Positions 32,600-39,894 of a DNA stretch of 39,894 bases are shown in pieces. Position numbers and translations under genes: made by a program. The notes beneath the pieces are model-generated. The model had not been told where the DNA came from, did not search any database, and saw nothing but the letters and a program-made list of their open reading frames with translations. How positions within the stretch are numbered: the first letter of the stretch is position 1; each line of letters starts with the position of its first letter. The DNA is from Mycobacterium sp. ACS4331. GTDB taxonomy: Bacteria; Actinomycetota; Actinomycetes; Mycobacteriales; Mycobacteriaceae. Location of the stretch: assembly GCF_001667265.1 (NCBI RefSeq), contig NZ_LZHW01000083.1, positions 1-39,894 of the forward strand, given 5' to 3'.

Positions 32600-32723
32600 T
32601 CCAATACCCGTCTGTGGTTTTGGTGTCGGGACAGCCACGTTTGAGTGCCTGAGTTCTGACCGTCCACCGTGGTCACGACGGGTCGAAGTACCGACCAATG
32701 TCGAACAACTCTGAAAGGCCCCA
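32600..32723 (+). promoter_or_regulatory. Leader RNA between polycysteine ORF and subI
   Basis: This 124-nt region ends with the subI ribosome site (GAAAGG, 32713-32718). A hairpin CCGTC/GACGG with inner ACC/GGT pairs is visible at 32660-32681. GGGTTTC inside the sORF (32560-32566) could pair with GAAA and CCC around the subI Shine-Dalgarno, leaving a 2-nt bulge. That would tie translation of the leader peptide to subI, but the pairing is a hand-made suggestion. Confidence 0.35.
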
Positions 32724-33734
32724 GTGATCTCAGTGAAAGCCTCTTTGAAGGTGGCCGGTCTGGCCATGACCGCCTCGTTGCTCGCGGCCTGTGGCGGCGG
32801 TTCCAGCGACGTCGTCGGGGAGAGCGGAGCATCCGACGCCGACACCACCCTGACCCTGGTGGCGTACGCGGTGCCGGAGCCGGGCTGGAGCAAGGTCATC
32901 CCCGCCTTCGCGGCCACCCCGGACGGCAAGGGCGTCGCGGTGACGACGTCGTACGGCGCCTCGGGTGACCAGTCCCGCGCCGTCGTCGACGGCAAGCCCG
33001 CCGACATCGTCAACTTCTCCGTCGAGCCCGACGTCACCCGCCTGGTGAAGGCCGACAAGGTGGCCAAGGACTGGAATGCCGACGCCACCAAGGGAATTCC
33101 GTTCGGCTCACTGGTCACCTTCGCGGTGCGGCCCGGCAACCCCAAGGGCATCAAGGACTGGCCCGACCTGCTCAAGCCCGGTGTCGAGGTCATCACCCCC
33201 AGCCCGCTGAGCTCGGGTGCGGCGAAGTGGAACCTGCTGGCGCCGTACGCGTGGGCCAGCAAGGGCGGCCAGGACCCGCAGGCCGGCCTGGACTACGTCA
33301 CCGAACTGGTCAACGACCACATCAAGCTGCGTCCCGGCTCCGGTCGCGAGGCCACCGACGTGTTCCGTCAGGGCAGCGGCGACGTGCTGCTGGCCTACGA
33401 GAACGAGGCGCTGAACTTCGACCTCGAGCACGTCAACCCGCCGGAGACCTTCAAGATCGAGAACCCGGTCGCCGTCGTCACCACCAGTGCCCATCAGGAG
33501 CAGGCCAACGCACTGAAGAACTTCCTCTACACCGCCGAAGCACAGAAGCTGTGGGCCGAGGCCGGATTCCGGCCCGTCGACCCGGCCGTGGCCGCCGAGT
33601 TCAAGGACAAGTTCCCCGCCCCGGCCAAACTGTGGACCGTCGCCGACCTGGGCGGCTGGGATGAGGTCGATCCCGCGCTGTTCGACAAGGAGAACGGTTC
33701 GATCACCAAGATCTACACCAAGGCCACCGGATGA
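32724..33734 (+). CDS. subI: Sulfate-binding lipoprotein of ABC importer
   Basis: SubI captures sulfate outside the membrane and delivers it to CysTW. The 336-residue protein has a lipoprotein signal with lipobox LLAAC (Cys23) and a periplasmic-type binding fold with TLTLVAYAVPEPGW, SYGASGDQSRAV, PSPLSSGAAKWN and LLAYENEAL segments that match sulfate-binding proteins. GTG at 32724 has GAAAGG 5 nt upstream; a second GTG at 32733 is possible. Its stop overlaps cysT by 4 nt. It corresponds to Rv2400c. Expression is probably set by the polycysteine leader ORF. Confidence 0.93.
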   Translation: MISVKASLKVAGLAMTASLLAACGGGSSDVVGESGASDADTTLTLVAYAVPEPGWSKVIPAFAATPDGKGVAVTTSYGASGDQSRAVVDGKPADIVNFSVEPDVTRLVKADKVAKDWNADATKGIPFGSLVTFAVRPGNPKGIKDWPDLLKPGVEVITPSPLSSGAAKWNLLAPYAWASKGGQDPQAGLDYVTELVNDHIKLRPGSGREATDVFRQGSGDVLLAYENEALNFDLEHVNPPETFKIENPVAVVTTSAHQEQANALKNFLYTAEAQKLWAEAGFRPVDPAVAAEFKDKFPAPAKLWTVADLGGWDEVDPALFDKENGSITKIYTKATG

Positions 33735-34615
33735 CCACTCTGGACAATCCGGAGGCGATCCGGCCCGAACTCACCCCTGGTGAGTCGGGCCGGTCCCGTC
33801 TCCGGATTCCGGGATCGGGGAACCGGTACGGCAGCACGTCACTGCGGGTGGGTGCCGCCACGCTGTGGCTGTCGGTGATCGTGCTCCTGCCGCTGGCCGC
33901 GATCCTGTGGCAGTCGGCCAAGGGGGGCTGGGCTGCGTTCTACGCGGCCGTCACCTCGAACGCGGCCATCGAGTCGTTCAAGGTGACCATCGGCATCTCG
34001 ATCGGCGTGACGATCGTCAACGCCTTCTTCGGCCTGTTGGTGGCCTGGGTGCTCACGCGCGACGACTTTCCCGGGAAACGCCTGGTCGACGCCGTCATCG
34101 ACCTGCCCTTCGCGCTGCCGACGATCGTCGCGAGCCTGGTGATGCTGGCGCTGTACGGACCGGCGAGTCCGGTGGGCCTGCACCTGCAGCACACCAGGTG
34201 GGGCGTCGGCATCGCCCTGCTGTTCGTGACGCTGCCCTTCGTCGTGCGGTCGGTACAACCGGTGCTGCTCGAACTCGACCACGAGGTCGAACAGGCCGCG
34301 GCGTCGTTGGGTGCGAGCAACCGGGTGATCTTCACACACGTGATCCTGCCCGCGCTGATGCCTGCGCTGCTGTCCGGTGCGGGGCTGGCCTTCTCCCGGG
34401 CCATCGGTGAGTTCGGATCGGTGGTGCTGATCGGCGGTGCGGTTCCCGGTGAGACGGAGGTCTCATCACAGTGGATCCGCACGCTGATCGAGAACGACGA
34501 CCGCACCGGTGCGGCCGCCATCTCGATTGTGCTGCTGGCGATCTCGTTCGTGGTGCTGTTCATCCTGCGGGCCATCGGTTCACGGGCCGCACGCCGGGAG
34601 GAGATGTCGCGATGA
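33731..34615 (+). CDS. cysT: Sulfate ABC transporter permease CysT
   Basis: The 294-residue permease has six predicted helices after a 35-residue cytosolic N-terminus. The EAA loop (EQAAASLGASNRVIFTHVILP) that docks on the ATPase lies in the last third. With CysW it forms the membrane channel for sulfate. ATG at 33731 overlaps the subI stop (ATGA), and its stop overlaps cysW in the same way, so translation is coupled. It corresponds to Rv2399c. Confidence 0.93.
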   Translation: MTTLDNPEAIRPELTPGESGRSRLRIPGSGNRYGSTSLRVGAATLWLSVIVLLPLAAILWQSAKGGWAAFYAAVTSNAAIESFKVTIGISIGVTIVNAFFGLLVAWVLTRDDFPGKRLVDAVIDLPFALPTIVASLVMLALYGPASPVGLHLQHTRWGVGIALLFVTLPFVVRSVQPVLLELDHEVEQAAASLGASNRVIFTHVILPALMPALLSGAGLAFSRAIGEFGSVVLIGGAVPGETEVSSQWIRTLIENDDRTGAAAISIVLLAISFVVLFILRAIGSRAARREEMSR

Positions 34616-35424
34616 CTCTGTCACCGGCGGTCCGCTACCTGCTGCGGTTCGTTGCGCTGGCCTACATCGGCATCCTGGTCGTAGTGCCCGTGGGTCTGAT
34701 CCTTTGGCGCACGCTGCAACCCGGGATCGGTGAGTTCTTCGCGTCGATCTCCACACCCGCGGCGGTGTCCGCGCTGCAGCTGTCGCTGCTGGTGGTGGCG
34801 ATCGTGGTGCCGCTCAACGTCCTGTTCGGTGTGCCCACCGCCTTGGTGTTGGCGCGCAACAAGTTCCGCGGCAAGAGCATCCTGCAGGCCGTCATCGACC
34901 TGCCCTTCGCGGTGTCGCCTGTGGTGGTCGGTGTGGCCCTGATCCTGCTGTGGGGTTCGGCAGGGCTGTTCGGATTCGTTGAGAACGACTTCGGATTCAA
35001 GATCATCTTCAGCTTCCCGGGCATCGTCCTGGCCAGCATCTTCGTCACCGTGCCGTTCGTCATCCGCGAAGTGGAACCGGTGCTGCACGAGATCGGCACG
35101 GACCAGGAGGAGGCCGCCTCGACCCTGGGGGCGCAGTGGTGGCAGACGTTCTGGCGGATCACGCTGCCGTCGATCCGGTGGGGATTGACTTACGGCGTCG
35201 TGCTGACCATCGCCCGCACCCTGGGTGAGTTCGGCGCGGTGATCATGGTGTCGTCGAACCTTCCGGGCACCTCTCAGACCCTCACGCTCCTGGTTGCCGA
35301 CCGTTACAACCGCGCCAACGAGTACGGCGCCTACGCGATATCGACCGTTCTGATGGCCGTCGCCGTGCTGGTGCTCGTCGTCCAGGTCGTACTCGACGCG
35401 CGGCGCACTCAGGCAGCAAAATAG
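34612..35424 (+). CDS. cysW: Sulfate ABC transporter permease CysW
   Basis: The 270-residue permease has six helices and an EAA loop EEAASTLGAQWWQTFWRITLP, and ends soon after the last helix with RRTQAAK. It is the second half of the sulfate channel. The start is ATG 34612, overlapping the cysT stop. Longer frames upstream only shadow cysT. It corresponds to Rv2398c. A 25-bp gap separates it from cysA. Confidence 0.93.
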   Translation: MTLSPAVRYLLRFVALAYIGILVVVPVGLILWRTLQPGIGEFFASISTPAAVSALQLSLLVVAIVVPLNVLFGVPTALVLARNKFRGKSILQAVIDLPFAVSPVVVGVALILLWGSAGLFGFVENDFGFKIIFSFPGIVLASIFVTVPFVIREVEPVLHEIGTDQEEAASTLGAQWWQTFWRITLPSIRWGLTYGVVLTIARTLGEFGAVIMVSSNLPGTSQTLTLLVADRYNRANEYGAYAISTVLMAVAVLVLVVQVVLDARRTQAAK

Positions 35425-35449
35425 GCCTAACCACCGAAACGAGACACGA

Positions 35450-36508
35450 ATGACGAACGCGATCACCGTCACCGGTGCCAACAAGCACTACGGCGACTTC
35501 GCCGCCCTGGACAACGTCGACTTCGTGGTGCCGGCGGGGTCGTTGACCGCGCTGCTGGGGCCGTCCGGATCAGGCAAGTCGACGCTGCTGCGCGCCATCG
35601 CCGGCCTCGACGAACCCGACACCGGCACCATCACGATCAACGGTCGCGACGTGACGCGGGTGCCCCCGCAGAAGCGCGGCATCGGCTTTGTGTTCCAGCA
35701 CTACGCGGCGTTCAAGCACCTCACGGTGCGCGACAACGTGGCTTTCGGGCTCAAGATCCGCAAGCGTCCCAAGGCCGAGATCAACGAGAAGGTCGACAAC
35801 CTGCTCGAGGTGGTCGGGTTGGCGGGTTTCCAGAGCCGGTATCCCAATCAGCTCTCAGGTGGTCAGCGTCAGCGCATGGCGTTGGCACGCGCTCTGGCCG
35901 TTGACCCCGAAGTGCTCCTGCTCGACGAGCCGTTCGGTGCGCTGGACGCCAAGGTGCGGGACGACCTGCGGTCCTGGCTGCGCCGCCTGCACGACGAGGT
36001 TCATGTCACAACAGTGCTCGTGACGCACGATCAGGCCGAGGCCCTCGATGTCGCCGATCGGATCGCGGTGCTGAACAAGGGGCGCGTCGAGCAGGTCGGT
36101 TCGCCCACCGAGGTGTACGACTCGCCGGCCAACCCCTTCGTGATGTCCTTCCTGGGAACAGTGTCCTCGCTGAATGGAATCCTGGTGCGCCCGCATGACA
36201 TTCGTGTTGGGCGTAACCCGGAGATGGCCATCGCGGCCGGGGACGGCACCGCCGAGACCACGGGTGTCACACGGGCGACCGTGGACCGCGTGGTGTACCT
36301 CGGGTTCGAGGTTCGGGTCGAGTTGACCAGCGCGACGACGCACTCGCAGTTCACCGCCCAGATCACCCGCGGTGACGCCGAGGCGCTCGGCATCAAGGAC
36401 GGGGACACTGTCTACGTGCGGGCGACCCGGGTGCCGCCGATCGCGGGCAGCGTGCAGGTTCCGGTGGCCGCTGAGGCTGACGACGATGAGGCACTGACCA
36501 ACGCCTGA
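35450..36508 (+). CDS. cysA: Sulfate ABC transporter ATPase
   Basis: The 352-residue ATPase powers sulfate uptake. It has Walker A GPSGSGKST (37-45), the Q-loop VFQHYAAF, signature LSGGQRQR (135-142), Walker B VLLLDE (155-160) and the switch His193. From about 240 there is a TOBE-type regulatory domain (VRPHDIRVGRNPE and the following beta strands). It corresponds to Rv2397c. The operon subI-cysT-cysW-cysA is complete, and no obvious terminator hairpin directly follows the stop. Confidence 0.95.
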   Translation: MTNAITVTGANKHYGDFAALDNVDFVVPAGSLTALLGPSGSGKSTLLRAIAGLDEPDTGTITINGRDVTRVPPQKRGIGFVFQHYAAFKHLTVRDNVAFGLKIRKRPKAEINEKVDNLLEVVGLAGFQSRYPNQLSGGQRQRMALARALAVDPEVLLLDEPFGALDAKVRDDLRSWLRRLHDEVHVTTVLVTHDQAEALDVADRIAVLNKGRVEQVGSPTEVYDSPANPFVMSFLGTVSSLNGILVRPHDIRVGRNPEMAIAAGDGTAETTGVTRATVDRVVYLGFEVRVELTSATTHSQFTAQITRGDAEALGIKDGDTVYVRATRVPPIAGSVQVPVAAEADDDEALTNA

Positions 36509-37529
36509 CGGATTCGGGCGCGCTGTCTCTGGGACGTCCGCGGTCTGTGGCGTCAGATGTGCGTCGAGATCCTCGGCTTCATCGAGTGCTGCGGAGAGTT
36601 CGGCTTCGTCGACGCGTGCACAAGTCGCGCCTGTATCGCGAAACCATAAGGGGTGCCGTTCTTCCCGCTGCTGGACGATTCCGCCGGGAGACCGATGCCA
36701 GCCCAAAGGCATTCCGGCGGGCGGACAGTTGTGGTGTGGTCGCGCCCAGGCGCCGAAGGACGCAGTCGAGGGATCTTGCAGCGCGGAGCGCTTCGCGCGT
36801 GGGCTCAACGCGAAACTCCTTGCCACCCAGGCTTCGCCGCTCCGTTCGTGTGACCGCGACTGGCACGCGTTCCCGCTCTCCAGTGGGCAACCAGAGAGAT
36901 TGACGCCGTCGACAGTTGTTTGGCGAACGCAGATTTGAGGCTGTCTTGACCTGAAGTTGCGGGAGTGTGTGTGGTACTCCCGCCGTAGGTCGGCGGCTGA
37001 CCTCTCTTGATCTGTGGACTTGTGACTGCACTTCGGGGCTGGGCGCGCATGTCGGTTGGTGAACGTCGGATCACCGGGGTCGGCGCCGTGATCTCGCCAT
37101 GCCGGTCCGCTGGAGGGGTCGGGCGCTGCGTGCTTCTCCTCGGCGAATCTCGGAGTGTGCGCAGGGGGTGAGGGCCTGCATCAGATTGTTAGCTGTGAGA
37201 ACGATCGTGTTTCTGTTTTGAACCTTGGGCACGCGCCCTCGGGGGCGATGACCCCAGGGGCGGGGATGCGCCGTCGGGGGGTCACGCGGTGCGACCTTGC
37301 CTAGCGTTGAGTAGGAAATAGAACGCGTTACAGTTGGGCATCCGCTAACTCCCCGGCCTGCTCATCGCGGTTGCCGTCGCCCGGCGTCGGTGGAGGGTTC
37401 GGGCGGACAGTCTGGATAAATAAGGTGTTCATCGCCGGTACCAGCCCGCGAATCATTCCAAATATGTAACACCGCTTATGTTGCCAGTATCACTCAGCGG
37501 GAATCACTGTGACGTCTATGTCAATTCTT
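36509..37529. other. 1-kb intergenic region, no convincing gene
   Basis: No frame here looks like a mycobacterial protein. The longest open frames (up to about 150 codons) are Arg-rich shadows. From about 36900 the base composition becomes noticeably less GC-rich than the surrounding genes. Visible items are an imperfect palindrome around AGCGCT (about 36781-36798) and a hairpin at 36959-36983. The stretch could hold a decayed gene or a long regulatory region for the PGRS gene. I see no RNA gene. Confidence 0.6.
36959..36983. terminator. Perfect 8-bp hairpin in intergenic region
   Basis: GCGGGAGT (36959-36966) and ACTCCCGC (36976-36983) form a perfect stem with a 9-nt GT-rich loop. It is about 450 bp past cysA and has no T-tract. 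A terminator or a protein-binding palindrome are both possible. Confidence 0.4.
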
Positions 37530-37548
37530 CCTCTAGAGGTGTTAGCAT
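37530..37548 (+). promoter_or_regulatory. Palindrome abutting an extended -10, PGRS gene promoter
   Basis: CCTCTAGAGG (37530-37539) is a perfect 10-bp palindrome, immediately followed by TGT-TAGCAT (37540-37548), an extended -10 of the same form as the one before the polycysteine ORF. The predicted 5' leader to the ATG at 37624 is about 70 nt. A repressor on the palindrome would block polymerase. Confidence 0.45.
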
Positions 37549-37623
37549 CCTGCCGGTCCTTGCGTCGTGAAGTGTGTTCGGGCTCCGATGGCCCTTACCG
37601 AACCCCGTGATATTGGAGTGTTG

Positions 37624-39894
37624 ATGGGTGCCTCGCACTATGTCGGTCGTGTCGGAGCGCTTGCTGTGGCGTTGGGAATCGGGGCTGCGGTAGCGGCTAC
37701 CGGATCGCCGGAGGCAGCAGCGGAACCATCGGACGGCGGCGCCTCTGAGGCGTCCGGCGCCACGGGTTCGGGTACCGGCGCGTCCGCCGGTGGAGGGGAC
37801 GCGACCACGGCCGCCGGTCGGCGCGCCGCGCGCAGGGATGCCGCCAGGCAGGTGCGCGATGCGATCGCCGACGGTGCCGAACAACGTGGACCGCGGCGCG
37901 GTGGTTCCTCGTCCGGCTCGGAGACCTCCACCGAATCGTCGGCGGGCGAGGACTCGACTGCTGCCCGTCGTGCGGCCGCCAAGAAGCTCGCCAAGCAGGT
38001 GCAGGATGCGATCGCCGAGCTCACGGATCAGCTTGGGTCGACCGGCGGCGCACCCCTGCCGAACGTGACTCCGGGTGACGGGGCGGCGCGCGAGACCACC
38101 TCGGGCCGGCGTGCGGCGCGCAAGTTGGACGCCAAGGATTCGCAGGGGCTCCGCGCGGCATTCGGCAGCCGCCCCGCGACGACCCGGCTCCTCTCGGGCA
38201 GCGCGTCAGGCGCTGCGGCGGCCGAATCGGTGACGGCCTCGGGTGCGTCGAACTCGGTGTCGTTCTCCGTGCAGGACTCCCCGGAGTCGCCCGCCCTCAG
38301 CCCGTCTGTCCCCGAATCCCTGAGGGCACTGCCCTCGCTGCCCAAGCTGCCGGTGATCCCGGCCGGTGCTCCGGACACGCTGTTGGCGCTCATGATGCTC
38401 GGGGGAACCAGGAACAACGCTGGCGGCGGATCATCCCGTGGATCCGTCCGACAGGATGTGCTGCAGTCGGGGCAGCAGGCGTCCTTGAGCGGGATCGCGA
38501 AATCTGTCGCGGATGCTCTCTCGACGACAACTCCCGCGGCCGCACGGACCGCCAGCACAACGAGTGCCGTGGATCCGTTCTTCGCCTCCATCGCATCGCG
38601 GCCGATCATCGGCAATGGCGGCTGGCTGATCGGCAACGGGTTGGACGCCGCCGATGACTGCGTGGGCACGGCCTGCAACGGCGGCAACGGCGGCCTGCTG
38701 TTCGGAAACGGTGGCAACGGCGCGAACGGTGGAAACGGTGGAAACGCCTACCTGATCGGCAACGGCGGCATCGGTGGTTCAGGCAGCGCCGGTATTGCCG
38801 GTGGCGACGGTGGCCGAGGCGGATTCCTGATCGGCAACGGCGGGGCCGCCGGTGCGGGTGGCGCGGGCGCGGCCGGTGGCCGGGGCGGCAACTCGGGCAT
38901 CTTCGTCGGGCACGGCGGCAAGGGTGGTGCCGGCGGTGTCGGCGCTGACGGCGGCGACGGCGGCAATGGCGGCTGGGTGTTCGGTTACGGCGGTGCCGGC
39001 GGTATCGGTGGCGACGGCGGCAACGGTGGCGACGGCGGCTACGCGGGCATGCTCGGCGGACGCGGCGGTGACGGTGGTGCCGGCGGACTCGGTGGTGACG
39101 GCGGCGACGGCGGTAACGGTGGCTGGCTGATCGGCGCCGGCGGCACTGGTGGCGCCGGTGGAAACGGCCAGGCGGGTGAAGCCGGTGATCAGGGTGCAGC
39201 CGGTGAGAATGGGCTCGCGGGTCAGGACGGTACGGACGGCGGTGACGGCCTCGACGGCGGAGCCGGCGGCCGAGGTGGTCACGGTGGAGCCGGCGGTGCC
39301 GGCGGCTGGTTGATCGGTACCGGCGGCGCCGGTGGCGTTGGTGGTGCCGGCGGTGACGGTGGTGACGGTGGCGCCGGTGGATCCGGCGGGGCCGGTGGCG
39401 CAGGACTGAGTTCTGCGGTCGCGGCTGGCGGTCACGGCGGCAACGGTGGCAACGGCGGCAACGGCGGCGTCGGTGGAGTGGCTGGCGTGGGTGGCAATGG
39501 CGGCACCGGCGGACGGGGCGGCCTGTTCTTCAGCCGAGCCGGGAGCATCGGTGCCGGTGGCGACGGTGGTGACGGCGGCGACGGCGGTCGTGCCGGTGAC
39601 GGCGGCAGCGGCGGAAATGGCGGCGCTGGAACAACATCCGGCGATGGTGGTGCTGGTGGTGACGGTGGCGATGCCGGTGTTGGTGGTGTTGGTGGTGTCG
39701 GTGGCGGCGGATCGTCCACGGGCGCAAGCGGTTCCGATGGTGTGTCCAACATCGGTGGTGGTCATGGTGGTGCCGGTGGTGACGGTGCGGATGCGGTCGT
39801 GCCGGGTGGTTCCGGTGGTCATGGTGGTGCCGGTGGTGATGCGGGCACCCATGGCGATGGTGGCCAGGGCGGTGCCGGTGGTGACGGTGCTGAC
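37624..39894 (+). CDS. Secreted PGRS-domain protein, Sec signal instead of PE (partial)
   Basis: This frame is open for 757 codons and runs off the window end. An N-terminal signal peptide (about 1-34: YVGRVGALAVALGIGAAVAA, then a SPEAAAEPS region) replaces the PE domain of PE_PGRS proteins. Residues 35-325 form an Ala/Ser/Gly-rich linker with a basic helix module at 65-87 (GRRAARRDAARQVRDAIADG), 114-137 (ARRAAAKKLAKQVQDAIAEL) and, degenerate, 160-181. From about 329 the PGRS region begins with IIGNGGWLIGNG, contains a two-Cys turn (Cys346, Cys351) and continues with GGNGG/GGAGG/GGDGG triplets. GGAG at 37615-37618 lies 5 nt before the ATG. The domain probably folds as polyglycine-II-type sheets on the cell surface. 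It sits downstream of cysA where H37Rv has PE_PGRS41. The length is unknown. Confidence 0.85.
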   Translation, partial: MGASHYVGRVGALAVALGIGAAVAATGSPEAAAEPSDGGASEASGATGSGTGASAGGGDATTAAGRRAARRDAARQVRDAIADGAEQRGPRRGGSSSGSETSTESSAGEDSTAARRAAAKKLAKQVQDAIAELTDQLGSTGGAPLPNVTPGDGAARETTSGRRAARKLDAKDSQGLRAAFGSRPATTRLLSGSASGAAAAESVTASGASNSVSFSVQDSPESPALSPSVPESLRALPSLPKLPVIPAGAPDTLLALMMLGGTRNNAGGGSSRGSVRQDVLQSGQQASLSGIAKSVADALSTTTPAAARTASTTSAVDPFFASIASRPIIGNGGWLIGNGLDAADDCVGTACNGGNGGLLFGNGGNGANGGNGGNAYLIGNGGIGGSGSAGIAGGDGGRGGFLIGNGGAAGAGGAGAAGGRGGNSGIFVGHGGKGGAGGVGADGGDGGNGGWVFGYGGAGGIGGDGGNGGDGGYAGMLGGRGGDGGAGGLGGDGGDGGNGGWLIGAGGTGGAGGNGQAGEAGDQGAAGENGLAGQDGTDGGDGLDGGAGGRGGHGGAGGAGGWLIGTGGAGGVGGAGGDGGDGGAGGSGGAGGAGLSSAVAAGGHGGNGGNGGNGGVGGVAGVGGNGGTGGRGGLFFSRAGSIGAGGDGGDGGDGGRAGDGGSGGNGGAGTTSGDGGAGGDGGDAGVGGVGGVGGGGSSTGASGSDGVSNIGGGHGGAGGDGADAVVPGGSGGHGGAGGDAGTHGDGGQGGAGGDGAD
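38611..39894 (+). repeat. PGRS-type Gly-Gly-X repeat region
   Basis: The DNA consists of degenerate 9-bp GGC-GGN-NNC type units encoding Gly-Gly-Asn/Asp/Ala triplets, broken at irregular distances by larger hydrophobic inserts (GGWLIG, GGLLFG, GGFLIG, GGIFVG, GGWVFG). The inserts match the spacing motifs of PGRS domains. The repeats continue to the end of the window. Confidence 0.9.

Noticed and set aside
36579..37031. Arg-rich minus-strand frame of 150 codons after cysA
   Set aside because: No recognisable domain, no ribosome site, composition like a shadow frame. Kept as unexplained intergenic DNA.
38028..38717. Antisense frame of 229 codons opposite the PGRS linker
   Set aside because: Same cause; the plus-strand frame has a signal peptide, ribosome site and recognised PGRS motifs.
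38779..39852. Long antisense frame (about 357 codons) rich in Thr/Ala opposite the PGRS gene
   Set aside because: It is the complement of GGN repeats; GC-rich triplet repeats keep all frames open. No start signals or family features.
1..39894. CRISPR array, tRNA, rRNA, insertion sequence or prophage
   Set aside because: No regularly spaced direct repeats with unique spacers, no tRNA T-loop/acceptor pattern, no transposase or phage gene found by reading. The 22-bp tandem units at 24444 have no spacers.

Overview
The window is high-GC actinobacterial DNA, and its gene content and order are those of a mycobacterium, most likely a rapid grower (Mycolicibacterium type). From nadD (6702) to the sulfate importer (ends 36508) the backbone follows the M. 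tuberculosis H37Rv segment Rv2421c to Rv2397c as I remember it: nadD, rsfS, gpgP, octT, degV, comEA, comEC, holA, rpsT, the ATP-grasp/alpha-E/transglutaminase trio, RNase Z-like, CBS, PemK-like, lepA, lppR, GH15 trehalase, subI-cysT-cysW-cysA. A PGRS protein gene follows where H37Rv has PE_PGRS41. No database was searched; every identity rests on reading the proteins.

Layout. 1-160 is G/C homopolymer, probably an assembly end. 168-5776 (minus) is an overlapping catabolic operon: APC permease, glycerol-kinase-like FGGY kinase, GlpA-like dehydrogenase with a [2Fe-2S] domain, and a second flavoprotein. A divergent GntR/HutC regulator (5928) and two TGGTATAGACCA operators lie upstream. 6702-14735 is housekeeping: NAD synthesis, ribosome silencing, methylglucose lipopolysaccharide precursors, DNA uptake-type proteins, the clamp-loader delta subunit and S20. 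A dihydrodipicolinate-reductase-like gene sits between degV and comEA, where M. tuberculosis carries eis. 14918-18440 is the ATP-grasp (with a polyglutamine tail), alpha-E and transglutaminase-like operon. 18522-23875 holds RNase Z-like, CBS, GNAT, PemK-like, lepA and lppR.

23876-28725 looks like inserted accessory DNA between lppR and the trehalase. It holds a small orphan ANTAR protein bracketed by two copies of a nested palindrome, a frameshifted APC permease, and a WhiB3-like gene followed by a sulfatase and the trehalose sulfotransferase stf0. Next come the trehalase, a flavin monooxygenase divergent from a small membrane protein, and the sulfate ABC importer. Sulfate uptake, trehalose sulfation, probable desulfation and trehalose hydrolysis are thus within about 10 kb.

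The most informative sites are regulatory: a leaderless 30-codon ORF ending in Cys-Cys-Cys-Arg upstream of subI (a cysteine-responsive attenuator), a divergent promoter with overlapping -10 boxes and two apparently leaderless starts, and a lepA whose best-supported start is a non-AUG ATC. The window ends inside a secreted PGRS protein that has a Sec-type signal peptide and a three-copy basic helix module instead of a PE domain.
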